Below, in pieces: positions 1 to 7,607 of a DNA stretch of 64,000 bases. How positions within the stretch are numbered: position 1 is the first letter of the stretch; the number at the start of each line of letters is the position of its first letter. Position numbers and translations under genes: made by a program. Under the pieces are notes generated by a model. That model saw nothing but the letters and a program-made list of their open reading frames with translations, was not told the origin of the DNA and made no database searches. Origin of the DNA: Arthrobacter sp. UM1. Lineage in GTDB: Bacteria > Actinomycetota > Actinomycetes > Actinomycetales > Micrococcaceae. The DNA lies in NCBI RefSeq assembly GCF_020483305.1, contig NZ_JACWAB010000004.1, forward strand, positions 1 through 64,000. The letters run 5' to 3'.

Positions 1-744
1 GCCTCCAAGGCGTACGTGGACGCCAGCGCCCCCGCCCAGTGGTGGAACTACTGGGGCGGCAACGGCGCCAAGGGCACCTACTACGGCACCGGCAAGCAGG
101 CCAACGCGTACCTCAACGTCCTGTTCTCCACCGGCAGCAAGGAGCAGGCCCAGGCCGCGGCAGACAAGCTCAGCCCGGCCCAGACCCCGCCCTCGCAGAC
201 CGCTCCCTCGCAGACCGGAGGCGGCCAGACGGCTCCCTCGAACGCCGGGGACACCAACACCAACCGGAACTACACCTACACGGTGGGCCAGAGCGCGGCC
301 ACGGGAGCGTACGGGGTCGCCACTCCCTCCCTCATGCAGCAGACACGCCTCGCGCGGCCGATCGCCACGGACAACATCACGTCCTGGTACGGCCCCCGCT
401 GCTTCCCGGGCCTCCCGTCCTGCGACAACCACTCCGGCATCGACTTCGCCGGTCCGGACGGCGCCAGCATCCAGGCTGCGCAGTCGGGCCGCGTCATCTT
501 CGCCGGGTGGCACGCGTACGGCGGCGGCTACCGCGTGGAGATCGACCACGGCAACGGCGTGGTGACCACCTACAACCACCTCTCGCGGATCGACGTCCAG
601 GTCGGCCAGTACGTGACCCAGGGGCAGCACATCGCCGCCGAGGGCACCACCGGCAACTCGACCGGACCGCACCTGCACTTCGAGGTCATCGTGAACGGCG
701 CCTGGACCAACCCGGCTCCGTGGCTCGGGTACACAGCGGCCTGA
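1..744 (+). CDS. M23 family metallopeptidase (LytM domain), 5' end outside window
   Basis: Probable peptidoglycan endopeptidase. The frame is open from base 1, so the N-terminus, including any signal peptide, lies outside the window. The C-terminal ~125 residues form an M23/LytM domain with the zinc-ligand motif HSGID (residues 144-148 of the visible part) and the catalytic motif HLHFE (224-228). A conserved YGPR/CDNH segment precedes the first motif. Before the domain is a Gln/Pro/Ser/Thr-rich linker typical of exported wall hydrolases, and upstream of that a Trp/Tyr-rich stretch that could be the end of another domain. The family cleaves peptide cross-bridges outside the membrane. A strong hairpin terminator follows 46 bp after the stop. 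Family assignment is secure; the substrate is not. Confidence 0.9.
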   Translation, partial: ASKAYVDASAPAQWWNYWGGNGAKGTYYGTGKQANAYLNVLFSTGSKEQAQAAADKLSPAQTPPSQTAPSQTGGGQTAPSNAGDTNTNRNYTYTVGQSAATGAYGVATPSLMQQTRLARPIATDNITSWYGPRCFPGLPSCDNHSGIDFAGPDGASIQAAQSGRVIFAGWHAYGGGYRVEIDHGNGVVTTYNHLSRIDVQVGQYVTQGQHIAAEGTTGNSTGPHLHFEVIVNGAWTNPAPWLGYTAA

Positions 745-790
745 CGCCCACAGACTTCGGTTCGTTGGGGAAGACGGACTGAATGAAGGA

Positions 791-826
791 GAACCCCGCC
801 TGCGACTCACCGCGCAGGCGGGGTTC
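791..826 (+). terminator. Intrinsic terminator after the M23 gene
   Basis: Perfect 14-bp stem (791-804 with 813-826) and an 8-nt loop, followed by TCTCTG. It ends the M23 transcript. With a poor T-tract it could also serve the convergent yccF gene, whose stop is at 941. Nothing else is visible in 745-940. Confidence 0.8.
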
Positions 827-940
827 TCTGCATCCGGGCGCGCCTCGGAACGGGCGCGCCTCGGCACGGCCGCACGGATCAGCACGACGACGCGGCTCCA
901 CATGCCGTGACAGGACTCGCGGCAGAGCCCCGGGCAGGGC

Positions 941-1333
941 TCAGAGGAACGCGTTGCGGTCCGAGGGCACGATCACGGTGCCGAGCGGCGTCAGCGAGAC
1001 CGGGATGAGCTTGAGGTTGGCGAGCGCCAGCGGGATGCCCACGATGGTGACGGCCTGGGCCAGCGCCGTCGAGATGTGCGCGATCACAAGGGGCACGCCC
1101 GCCACGATGATCCAGACGATGTTGCCCACCACCGAGAACGGGCCCATGACCGGGTCCCGGTTGACGATGGTGCGCCCGAACGGCCACAGCGCGAACGAGC
1201 CGATGCGGATCGCGGCGAGCCCCCACGGCAGCAGGACCACCGTGCAGCACAGCAGCGCGCCGATGAGCCAGTAGCTCAGCGCGAGCCAGAGGCCGCCGAA
1301 GAGGAACCAGATGAGATTGAGAAGGAGCTTCAT
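941..1333 (-). CDS. YccF domain-containing inner membrane protein
   Basis: A 130-aa membrane protein of the YccF (DUF307) family, whose function is unknown. The sequence has the family's tandem pattern: an N-terminal MKLLLNLIWFLFGG-like segment, a PWG...R.....WPFGR motif, and a second copy-like half with GIPLA and L.P.G. About four hydrophobic segments are visible and the length is close to the E. coli homologue. The frame can be extended six codons to 1351, but the ATG at 1333 starts exactly at the family N-terminus and is preferred. It stands alone and converges on the M23 gene. Confidence 0.85.
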   Translation of the reverse strand: MKLLLNLIWFLFGGLWLALSYWLIGALLCCTVVLLPWGLAAIRIGSFALWPFGRTIVNRDPVMGPFSVVGNIVWIIVAGVPLVIAHISTALAQAVTIVGIPLALANLKLIPVSLTPLGTVIVPSDRNAFL

Positions 1334-1409
1334 GACTCCATGGTGGGCCACGAACCTCGGAGGACGCCTGGCGGGAAAAAAGTTTTCGGGGCTTCTTCCC
1401 CGTCATTCC

Positions 1410-1720
1410 GGGGCAGAACGGCCCCTGACGGGATCTCGGAAAAAAATTTCTGCGAAGTCGCGTCACGATCCCGTCATCTGCCCCTCTTAACAGGTGACAG
1501 CGGCTCGCAGACCACTTCATCCCCTGCGCCGCCGTCGAGGGTCCGCCTTCCCCGAGGCGGAATTGCAGATCGGACCGCGGCGTGCGCCGCGAACCCGGTA
1601 CTCCCCCGGTTCGTGCTTCCCCGGCACGGAACCCCGGAGGGCTCCCCCGCTCTCCGGCAAGAGCAAGGTCCGACCTTGCAAGTCCCCCGAAGGAGGGCCC
1701 GCACCCTGGCGCGGGCCCTC
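1410..1720 (+). other. Gene-free, strongly folded region before trmB; candidate structured RNA
   Basis: The 476 bp between yccF and trmB hold no convincing gene on either strand. The stretch is a series of stem-loops: 1410-1416 with 1478-1484 enclosing 1426-1435 with 1467-1476; 1543-1548 with 1555-1560; 1576-1581 with 1586-1591; a GCAAGGT/ACCTTGC hairpin near 1672-1688; and a terminator-like hairpin at 1693-1720. A run of A and T at 1440-1449 sits in the loop of the first structure. The order (stems ending in a terminator) suits a small RNA read on the plus strand. I do not recognise a known RNA family: tmRNA, SRP RNA and RNase P signatures are absent. Confidence 0.4.
1693..1720 (+). terminator. 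Hairpin terminator before trmB
   Basis: 10-bp stem GAGGGCCCGC/GCGGGCCCTC with an 8-nt loop, followed by TTCT. It lies upstream of the trmB promoter, so it ends a transcript coming from the gene-free stretch rather than trmB. Confidence 0.6.
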
Positions 1721-1796
1721 TTCTGCATCCCGGGCACCTCAGGGCTGCACCGGGTCCGAGGGCGGAAGCGACGGGCGGAGGCCCTCCGCACCCCAG

Positions 1797-1802
1797 TACC
1801 CT
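1797..1802 (+). promoter_or_regulatory. -10 box TACCCT of trmB (leaderless arrangement)
   Basis: TACCCT ends 7 nt before the GTG at 1810, the distance expected when transcription starts at the start codon. The GGAGGG in between is too close to the GTG to act as a normal ribosome-binding site. Confidence 0.5.
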
Positions 1803-1809
1803 GGAGGGC

Positions 1810-2724
1810 GTGACTGACGATCTCCCGAACCCTGACTCGCACCCCGGATCCGACTCCGACGCCAACAGCCCCTCCGGTCTCCCCTCGCGGCACCGGACGC
1901 AGCCCGTCTCCTTCGTGCGGCGCGGATCCCGTCTCCAGGGCCGGCGCAAAGAGGCCTGGGAGGAGCTCGCGGACACGTACCTCATCGACGTGCCCCGCAG
2001 CGTCGCGGACACCTCGGTCGACCCGGGCTTCGTGCTCGACGTCGAGGCGGCGTTCGGGCGGGCCGCGGAGCTCGTCGTCGAGATCGGCTCGGGGCTCGGC
2101 GAGGCCATCACGCACGCCGCCGCCGAGCACCCCGAGCGGGACTTCCTGGCGCTCGAGGTCTACAAGCCGGGGCTCGCCAACACGATGCTCAAGATCCGGC
2201 AGGCCGGGCTGACCAACGTGCGCGTGGCGCAGGTCAACGCCCCCGAGGCCCTCGCGACCATGCTCCCCGAGGGATCCGCGAGCGAGGTCTGGGTCTTCTT
2301 CCCGGACCCGTGGCCCAAGACCAAGCACCACAAGCGCCGGCTCGTGCAGCCGAGCCTCGCACCGCTGGTGCGCCGGGCCCTCCGCCCGGGCGGGGTGTGG
2401 CGGCTCGCCACGGACTGGTCCGAGTACGCCCAGCACATGCGCCAGGTGCTCGACGACGCCGAGGGCTTCCGCAACCTGCACGCCGGCGAGCGCGCCGGGT
2501 CCGAGTCTCCGCTGACGCGCGTCTGGCAGGAGGGGCTGGAGAACGTGGCTGGTGTGACCGCCCGCGCGGGCCGCAAGGCCGTCCTCACCGAGGAGGGGCG
2601 GGATGAGACGGACGAGCTCGGCGGATGGGCGCCCCGATTCGAGGGGCGCGTCCTCACGAGCTTCGAGGCCAAGGGGCACTCGGCCGGGCGGGAGGTCTTC
2701 GACCTCGCGTACGAGGCCGTCTGA
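1810..2724 (+). CDS. trmB: tRNA (guanine-N7)-methyltransferase TrmB
   Basis: Forms m7G at position 46 of tRNAs using S-adenosylmethionine. The 304-aa product has the SAM-binding motif EIGSGLGE (about 91-98), an acidic residue ending the next strand (ALEVYKPG), and the TrmB signature FFPDPWPKTKHHKRRL (about 163-178). The first ~35 residues are a disordered Ser/Asp/Pro-rich extension and the C-terminal ~50 residues run past the usual bacterial core (~210-240 aa), both common in actinobacterial homologues. The frame is open far upstream (to 1582), but the GTG at 1810 is correctly placed behind a -10 box and starts the extension seen in relatives. It forms a single-gene unit. Confidence 0.93.
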   Translation: MTDDLPNPDSHPGSDSDANSPSGLPSRHRTQPVSFVRRGSRLQGRRKEAWEELADTYLIDVPRSVADTSVDPGFVLDVEAAFGRAAELVVEIGSGLGEAITHAAAEHPERDFLALEVYKPGLANTMLKIRQAGLTNVRVAQVNAPEALATMLPEGSASEVWVFFPDPWPKTKHHKRRLVQPSLAPLVRRALRPGGVWRLATDWSEYAQHMRQVLDDAEGFRNLHAGERAGSESPLTRVWQEGLENVAGVTARAGRKAVLTEEGRDETDELGGWAPRFEGRVLTSFEAKGHSAGREVFDLAYEAV

Positions 2725-2785
2725 ATCGACTACGGGGCCGTCCGGCTCGCGTACGTGACCGTCTGAGCGGGGCGGCGACGCCGGC

Positions 2786-2824
2786 CTGACCTGGCCTGGC
2801 CTGGCCTGGCCTGGCCTGGCCTGA
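2786..2824. repeat. Short tandem repeat of CTGGC
   Basis: Six perfect head-to-tail copies of the pentamer CTGGC occupy 2791-2820, with degraded copies on both sides. It lies between the converging trmB and DUF4375 genes. This is a simple-sequence tract likely to vary in copy number by slippage. Confidence 0.9.
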
Positions 2825-2830
2825 GGGACG

Positions 2831-3841
2831 CTACTCCTCCTCGAACTCCAGCTCGGCGACGGCCTCGTTCGTCTCGAGGCTGACCATGAGCGCGTGGTCG
2901 TCGTCGTCCACCATGATGAAGGCGCCCTCGTTGGTGGTGAAGCGCCAGCCGCCCTTCATGCCCTCCCAGGCGAAGTCAGAGTCGCGGCCCTGGATCTCCT
3001 CGAGGTCCTGCCCGGCGACGTCCACAAGCTCCATGATGAGGGCCTCGTGCTCGGGGAGCTCCTCGATGTCGGCCTCGGCGGCGGAGCGCCGCTCGTCGAT
3101 GCCGGGGACCTCGCTGGCGAGGCGGGAGACCTCGTCGTCGATCTGCTCGGCCGGCAGCGGGCGCAGGTCCGGGCGGCTCTTCAGCCAGGCGGCGTTGAGG
3201 ACCGTGAGATCGCGGGTCTCACTGAGCTCCTCGTAGGCCTCGTCGAGCTCGTCGAAGGCGCCCTCGTAGAGGCCCTTGAGGTCTTCCTCGTAGATGTTGC
3301 CGAGTTCCGCGCCCTCGTCCTCGCCGGTCTCCGCGTAGGTGACCTCGTCGTCCTCGTCCATCATGCGGCGGCCGGCCTCGTAGGCGCCCTGGGTCTCGGC
3401 GTCGGTCTCCTCGTCGTCGTCGGAGTAGTCGTCCTCGACGGCGTCGTCGGTGATCTCGTCGTCGTCGGTCTCCTCCTCGGTGAGGAAGTACTCCTGGCCG
3501 TCCTCGCCGAGGTTCTCGTAGGCGCCCACGAACTTCTTGAAGAGTTCGAGGTGGTCCTCGGCGCCCATCTCGTCGAGGCCGTCGGCGATGTACTGGAGGA
3601 CGTCCTCGTCCATCGCGGACGTGAAGACAAGGTGGCCGAAGCCGCCCGCCGCGAGCTGCGTGGCGTAGAAGTCCACGTAGTAGGACTCGAGGGCGGCGTC
3701 CGCGATCTCGTCGGCGGCGATGTGCTCGTCGAACATCGTGTTGACCACGTTCATGTTGGAGAGCAGGACCGCGTCCGCGTCCTCCGTGAGGCTCTCCTCC
3801 GAGACGATGACGTGGCGAGCGCTTTCAGGAACCTGGCTCAT
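2831..3841 (-). CDS. DUF4375 (DMP19-like) domain protein, very acidic
   Basis: A 336-aa cytoplasmic protein. Residues ~25-95 match the DUF4375/DMP19 pattern: a helical segment, then ESYYVDFYATQLAAGGFGHL and a helix containing the phrase YIADGLDEMGA. DMP19 of Neisseria is a DNA-mimic protein; whether this relative acts that way is inference. Residues ~110-180 are extremely rich in Asp and Glu (runs such as TDDDEITDDAVEDDYSDDDE), and the remainder is also acidic, with an ordinary folded-looking C-terminal ~100 residues. The ATG at 3841 is preceded by GAGAGG and is preferred over upstream frame extensions, which run through repeat DNA. It is monocistronic. The DUF4375 assignment is by pattern recognition only. 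Confidence 0.75.
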   Translation of the reverse strand: MSQVPESARHVIVSEESLTEDADAVLLSNMNVVNTMFDEHIAADEIADAALESYYVDFYATQLAAGGFGHLVFTSAMDEDVLQYIADGLDEMGAEDHLELFKKFVGAYENLGEDGQEYFLTEEETDDDEITDDAVEDDYSDDDEETDAETQGAYEAGRRMMDEDDEVTYAETGEDEGAELGNIYEEDLKGLYEGAFDELDEAYEELSETRDLTVLNAAWLKSRPDLRPLPAEQIDDEVSRLASEVPGIDERRSAAEADIEELPEHEALIMELVDVAGQDLEEIQGRDSDFAWEGMKGGWRFTTNEGAFIMVDDDDHALMVSLETNEAVAELEFEEE

Positions 3842-4282
3842 GGCTGCCTCTCTGACGGCGGTTGTGGTGTCCGGGTGTGTGTCGGCGGTCTGGCGGTTCG
3901 GGCCGGGGGCCGGGTGTGGCGGCTTGGTCGGGTGCGTTTCTGTCGCGGTTGCGCGGGTGCGTCGCTGTTGCGGCTGCGCGGGTGCGGTGGCGTTTCGGCT
4001 GCGCGGGTGCGGTGGCATTGCGGGACTGGGTGGCGTCGGCGTCCTTCGGGCCCGAACCGAGTCGAAGTGAACCGATGCGGCTCCGAGCCTTCCAGGCTGA
4101 CGCCTGCTGGCACCCCTCACGCTACTCCGTCCGAGGCCATCCGTCAGGAGTGGTCTGATCTGCACCCGTTTCCGCTCACTCCGCCGCCCTCCCCCGCCTC
4201 GTCTCTTTCCCCTCCCCCTCCTGCCCTGTCCCACTCGCACCCGTTTCCGAGCGCCTCCGCCCGGGCACCCCCGGTTCCGAGC
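3842..4282. repeat. Gene-free, repeat-rich region with GGGTGCG-type motifs
   Basis: No gene is supported. From 3935 to 4020 the unit GGCTGCGCGGGTGCG and variants recur in direct orientation. From 4150 on, the opposite-strand form (GCACCCGTTTCCGAGCGCCTC) appears several times. The section is lower in GC around 4060-4150. It carries the same GGGTGC/GCACCC caps as the palindromes elsewhere in the window. The DUF4375 promoter must lie near 3842-3900, but no clear boxes are seen. Confidence 0.6.
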
Positions 4283-4406
4283 GCCTCTGCGGACCACACC
4301 CGTTTCTGCTCAAAAACCCGCTCGGAAACGGGTGTATTCGCCTGAAACCGGGTGTGGTGGCGAAAACGGGTGTGGAACAAGAGCTGCGGCACGCACGGTC
4401 CGCGTC

Positions 4407-4436
4407 TTGATGGCCCGAACGCAGCCGTTGGATACT
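4407..4436 (+). promoter_or_regulatory. Promoter of 78-aa gene, copy 1
   Basis: TTGATG (4407-4412), an 18-bp spacer and GATACT (4431-4436). The ATG follows 9 nt later without a ribosome-binding site, consistent with a leaderless or nearly leaderless mRNA. Confidence 0.6.
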
Positions 4437-4445
4437 TAGGGCGAC

Positions 4446-4682
4446 ATGTTTGCGCTGAATCTGCCTGAAGTCCTCGCCCTCCTTGTGTGGGCAATCGGCG
4501 TCGGCTTCATGGCGCACCGATTCGCCCAGGCCAGGAACGGCTGGAACCTCGCAGCACTGGTCGTAGCGGTCCTCGTGCCCCTCGCCGGTGCGGCTGCGGC
4601 CGTCGTCGTCGGGTGCCGGAGGGCCATCCGTGCCGTGAGAGCCGCCCGGGACGACGCAAACCGGACAGTGGCACCTCGCTAG
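4446..4682 (+). CDS. Small hypothetical membrane protein, copy 1
   Basis: A 78-aa protein with two predicted membrane helices (residues ~6-24 and ~33-56) separated by the short polar turn HRFAQARNGWN, and a basic C-terminal tail (CRRAIRAVRAARDDANR) likely in the cytoplasm. I do not recognise the family. Coding status is supported by its own promoter, codon use like the genome (G/C in third positions) and perfect conservation of the protein in the second copy. No catalytic motif is visible. Confidence 0.65.
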   Translation: MFALNLPEVLALLVWAIGVGFMAHRFAQARNGWNLAALVVAVLVPLAGAAAAVVVGCRRAIRAVRAARDDANRTVAPR

Positions 4683-4992
4683 CAGGCCCAAGGCAGCCGA
4701 AGCGCGTCTGCACCCGCTTATCGGCTTGACCGCACCCGCTTCCGCTCACGCCCGCCAATCGGAACCCGTTTCCGAGCGCCTCCGCAGAACCGCACCCGAT
4801 GCTGACGTGCCTCCGCCCAGCCACACCCAGTTCCGAGCACCGCCGCCCTGGCACACCCGGTTCCGAGCACCTCTGCGGACCACACCCGTTTCTGCTCAAA
4901 AACCCGCTCGGAAACGGGTGTATTCGCCTGAAACCGGGTGTGGTGGCGAAAACGGGTGTGGAACGAGAGCTGCGGCACGCACGGTCCGCGTC

Positions 4993-5022
4993 TTGATGGC
5001 CCGAACGCAGCCGTTGGATACT
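4993..5022 (+). promoter_or_regulatory. Promoter of 78-aa gene, copy 2
   Basis: Same boxes as copy 1 (TTGATG, 18 bp, GATACT). The bases between the -10 box and the ATG differ slightly (TAGAGCGTC instead of TAGGGCGAC). Confidence 0.6.
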
Positions 5023-5031
5023 TAGAGCGTC

Positions 5032-5268
5032 ATGTTTGCGCTGAATCTGCCTGAAGTCCTCGCCCTCCTTGTGTGGGCAATCGGCGTCGGCTTCATGGCG
5101 CACCGATTCGCCCAGGCCAGGAACGGCTGGAACCTCGCAGCACTGGTCGTAGCGGTCCTCGTGCCCCTCGCCGGTGCGGCTGCGGCCGTCGTCGTCGGGT
5201 GCCGGAGGGCCATCCGTGCCGTGAGAGCCGCCCGGGACGACGCAAACCGGACAGTGGCACCTCGCTAG
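5032..5268 (+). CDS. Small hypothetical membrane protein, copy 2
   Basis: Encodes exactly the same 78 residues as the gene at 4446-4682, in the second unit of the tandem duplication. Two membrane helices and a basic tail are predicted; the function is unknown. Both copies keep their promoter, so both are probably expressed. Identity at the DNA level as well as the protein level means the duplication is young, and by itself says nothing about selection. Confidence 0.65.
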   Translation: MFALNLPEVLALLVWAIGVGFMAHRFAQARNGWNLAALVVAVLVPLAGAAAAVVVGCRRAIRAVRAARDDANRTVAPR

Positions 5269-5525
5269 CAGGCCCAAGGCAGCCGAAGCGCGTCTGCACC
5301 CGCTTTTCGGCTTGACCCGCACCCGCTTCCGCTCACGCCCGCCAATCGGAACCCGTTTCCGAGCGCCTCCGCAGAACCGCACCCGATTCTGACGTGCCTC
5401 CGCCCAGCCGCACCCAGTTCCGAGCACCGCCGCCCTGGCACACCCGGTTCCGAGCACCTCTGCGGACCACACCCGTTCCTGCTCAAAAACCCGCTCGGAA
5501 ACGGGTGTATTCGCCTGAAACCGGG

Positions 5526-5857
5526 TGCGATGGCGAAAACGGGTGCTGCGGCGAATGCGGGTGCTGCGGTGAACGACGAGGGGTACGGATAACCGTTGAA
5601 GGACGGCACCTCTGGGCGGGGATCGCCACAGGGCAGCACGGGCTGGGCCCGTCACGTCCGGCTTACGGCAGATCGCGACGACGGTGGCCCGCCGGACCGC
5701 CCCGCGCCCGTCCCAAAACCCATCCCCCAGCCTCCTCAATTACTTGAAGGTTGAAATAAATCAGGGGACACTCTTGTTAGGGTCAGTGAAAGACGCGGCA
5801 GGCCGTGCCAGGACGGCGCGCATTCCCACCGCCGCGACGACGACGAAAGGTCTTGAC
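5526..5857 (+). other. Intergenic leader of the gene at 5858
   Basis: No gene is seen. Bases 5526-5580 hold the degraded tail of the third repeat copy (GCGAAAACGGGTGC, GCGAATGCGGGTGC). Around 5740-5785 the DNA becomes AT-rich with TTGAAA at 5751 and TAGGGT at 5778, a possible promoter with an overlong 21-bp spacer. A ribosome-binding site GAAAGG lies 5845-5850, before the ATG at 5858. Confidence 0.45.
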
Positions 5858-6265
5858 ATGAACCTCGGAAACATCGCGATGCGCGGCATCACCGGCGCCT
5901 GGATCCTCAACTCCGGCCTCGGCAAGCTCCAGATGGACAACGCGACCGCGGGCCACCTCCGCGGCATGGCCTCCTCGGGCATCCCCGCGCTCGGCAAGCT
6001 CACGGACGAGCAGTTCAAGCAGTTCCTCGTCGGCGGCGAGCTCGCGGTCGGCGGCGCGCTCCTCGCACCGTTCGTGCCGAACCGCCTCGCCGGTCTCGCG
6101 CTCGGCGGCTTCGCGGCGGGCATGCTCTCCATGTACTTCCGCAACGACTCCATGACTCAGGACGACGGCATCCGCCCGACCCAGGACGGCACCCCGATGG
6201 CCAAGGACATGTGGCTCGCGGCGATCGCCCTCGGCCTCGTCTTCGGCCGCGGCAAGAAGAACTGA
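5858..6265 (+). CDS. Actinobacterial DoxX-like/hypothetical membrane protein
   Basis: A 135-aa protein I recognise only as a type common in Micrococcaceae and often annotated as a hypothetical membrane protein. It starts MNLGNIAMRGITGAWILNSG and has four hydrophobic segments, including LAVGGALLAPFVPNRLAGLALGG and a C-terminal AAIALGLVFGRGKKN. A polar GIRPTQDGTPMAKDMW loop lies before the last helix. The ATG at 5858 has a well-placed GAAAGG; the frame is open upstream to 5684 but that part is not family-like. It is monocistronic, with two hairpin terminators downstream. The DoxX resemblance (GxxK...GlxGmA...P) is weak. Confidence 0.8.
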   Translation: MNLGNIAMRGITGAWILNSGLGKLQMDNATAGHLRGMASSGIPALGKLTDEQFKQFLVGGELAVGGALLAPFVPNRLAGLALGGFAAGMLSMYFRNDSMTQDDGIRPTQDGTPMAKDMWLAAIALGLVFGRGKKN

Positions 6266-6281
6266 TCCCCGACGTCAGACT

Positions 6282-6329
6282 CCGGACCCTGGAAGCGGCG
6301 CCCGTTTGAAGCGCCGCGCACGGGTCCGG
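6282..6329 (+). terminator. Cruciform-like terminator after 5858 gene
   Basis: Outer stem CCGGACCC/GGGTCCGG (6282-6289 with 6322-6329) encloses an inner stem GCGGCGC/GCGCCGC (6295-6301 with 6311-6317). It starts 16 bp after the stop codon. Confidence 0.65.
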
Positions 6330-6424
6330 CGTTCTGACGACGCACACCAGCCGGCCCGGCGCCAAAAGCCTTGACCGGCACCCCGCGGCGCGGCCTCTCA
6401 CCAGCGCCGGCGCGCAACCCCCTC

Positions 6425-6459
6425 AGGCCCCGGCCCGCTCCCCCAGCGGGTCGGGGCCT
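6425..6459 (+). terminator. Second terminator before the 6531 gene
   Basis: AGGCCCC(GG)CCCGCT pairs with AGCGGG(TC)GGGGCCT around a 5-C loop. It insulates the leaderless gene at 6531 from upstream reading. Confidence 0.65.
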
Positions 6460-6518
6460 CGCGTGCTTCCGGATGAAGGCGCCCCGACGCCCCCCCTGAC
6501 TCCCGGCAGCGCCGCCGG

Positions 6519-6524
6519 TAGTCT
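6519..6524 (+). promoter_or_regulatory. -10 box TAGTCT, leaderless start at 6531
   Basis: TAGTCT followed by six bases and the ATG. No Shine-Dalgarno sequence is present. Confidence 0.5.
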
Positions 6525-6530
6525 GAACCC

Positions 6531-7607
6531 ATGCGAGTTCTGGTGACCGGCGGAACCGGTGTGATCGGCAGCTTCCTCGTCCCCGCCCTGCGCTCTCGCG
6601 GGCATGAGGTCCTCGTCCTGACCCGCCGCGAAGGCGTCTACGGCGGCATCGCCGGGGACATCAGCACGGGCGCGGGGCTCGAGGAGGCGATGGCCGGCGT
6701 GCAGCTCGTCGTCCACCTCGCCTCCACGCAGGATCGCAAGCAGTGGCAGGACCTCGACGTCGGCGGCACCGCACGTCTCGCCGCGGCCGCCCGCCGCGCC
6801 GGCGTGCGCCACTTCGTCTACGTCTCGATCATCGGCGTAGACCGGATCGCCTACGCCTACTACCGCGCCAAGCTCGAGGCCGAGGCGCAGGTGCGCCAGT
6901 CCGGTGTGCCCTTCACGATCATCCGGATCTCCCAGTTCCACGAGCTCCTCGACTCGGCCCTGGCCGCCCTCCCCCGGATCGGTCTGGGGCGATTCGCCCG
7001 GCTCCCCCTCCCCACCCGGATGCTCGTCCAGCCGATCGCCGCCGCAGACGCCGCGAACGTCCTGGCCGAGCGCACCGAATACGGCCCCTCGGGCAAGATC
7101 GAGACGCTCGCCGGGCCGGAGGTCCGCACGAGCGGCGAGTTCGCCGAGACCTGGCTCGAGGAGACGGGCCGCACCGCCAAGGTGGCGGACCTCGCCCTCG
7201 GCGGCGCCTTACGCCACGGTTTCGAGCGCGGCCTCGGCATCTCCCGGGACCACGCGTGGCCCGGCCAGACCTTCGCCGAGTTCGTCCGCGAGCGCGTCGC
7301 CGAGGGCCGCCCGCCCGCCTACGACCTCCGCGGCTCCCGCCCCGAGGCGAAAGAGGCCAAGAAGACCGCCCGCGCCGAGGCGCGCGCTGCCAGGCGGACC
7401 GCCACGCAGGAGAAGGCCGCAAAGCGAGGCTCCGCGGTCTCGCAGGGACCGACGGCGGAAGGCACCGCGGGCGGCACCGCGGCGGAGGGCACGACGACGA
7501 CGGACGGCACAGCGGCCACCGGCATGTCCGCCAAGACCGTCGCACCCAGCGGCCCCGTCTCCCGGCTCCGCTCCCTGCTCGGGAAGCCCTTCAGGAAGTC
7601 CCGATGA
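6531..7607 (+). CDS. NAD(P)-binding SDR/NmrA-like epimerase family protein
   Basis: A 358-aa atypical short-chain dehydrogenase with an N-terminal Rossmann motif GGTGVIG (residues 7-13), VVHLAS at strand 4, and RHFVYVSI...YAYYRAKLEAE, the position of the usual Tyr-x3-Lys (here YYRAK). The layout fits NmrA/complex-I-assembly type SDRs that often bind the nucleotide without a defined substrate. Residues ~265-358 are a low-complexity tail, first Lys/Arg/Ala-rich and then Gly/Thr-rich, unlike the family core of ~250-290 aa. It overlaps the next gene by 4 bp (ATGA), so the two are co-translated. The substrate is unknown. Confidence 0.85.
   Translation: MRVLVTGGTGVIGSFLVPALRSRGHEVLVLTRREGVYGGIAGDISTGAGLEEAMAGVQLVVHLASTQDRKQWQDLDVGGTARLAAAARRAGVRHFVYVSIIGVDRIAYAYYRAKLEAEAQVRQSGVPFTIIRISQFHELLDSALAALPRIGLGRFARLPLPTRMLVQPIAAADAANVLAERTEYGPSGKIETLAGPEVRTSGEFAETWLEETGRTAKVADLALGGALRHGFERGLGISRDHAWPGQTFAEFVRERVAEGRPPAYDLRGSRPEAKEAKKTARAEARAARRTATQEKAAKRGSAVSQGPTAEGTAGGTAAEGTTTTDGTAATGMSAKTVAPSGPVSRLRSLLGKPFRKSR

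Larger units (their letters stand above)
4283..5525 (+). repeat. 586-bp tandem duplication plus a partial third copy
   Basis: Unit 1 (4283-4868) and unit 2 (4869-5455) are nearly identical, with only a few substitutions and one inserted C. Each carries a palindrome, a promoter and a 78-aa gene. A third copy starts at about 5456 and loses similarity near 5525, before the promoter and gene. In each copy ACACCCGTTTC pairs with GAAACGGGTGT (4296-4306 with 4325-4335, repeated at +586; in copy 3, 5469-5508, the left arm has one change). The small number of differences indicates a recent event, probably unequal recombination between flanking short repeats. Confidence 0.92.

Noticed and set aside
1494-1690. 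Possible tRNA around the GGTTCG motif near 1609
   Set aside because: No acceptor or anticodon stem can be formed around it.
879-2679. Long minus-strand and alternative-frame ORFs across trmB (up to ~400 codons)
   Set aside because: They cover the clear trmB gene in other frames and a gene-free folded region; no family pattern and Arg/Pro/Gly-rich composition show they are GC-driven shadows.
2894-4345. Plus-strand ORF of 483 codons opposite the DUF4375 gene
   Set aside because: Val/Leu/Gly-rich reverse reading of an acidic coding region that runs on into repeats; no start signal.
4144-5739. Several Arg/Cys-rich minus-strand ORFs through the tandem duplication
   Set aside because: Translations only repeat the DNA repeat (RKRV..., NGCG...) and cross both promoter and palindrome; no ribosome-binding sites.
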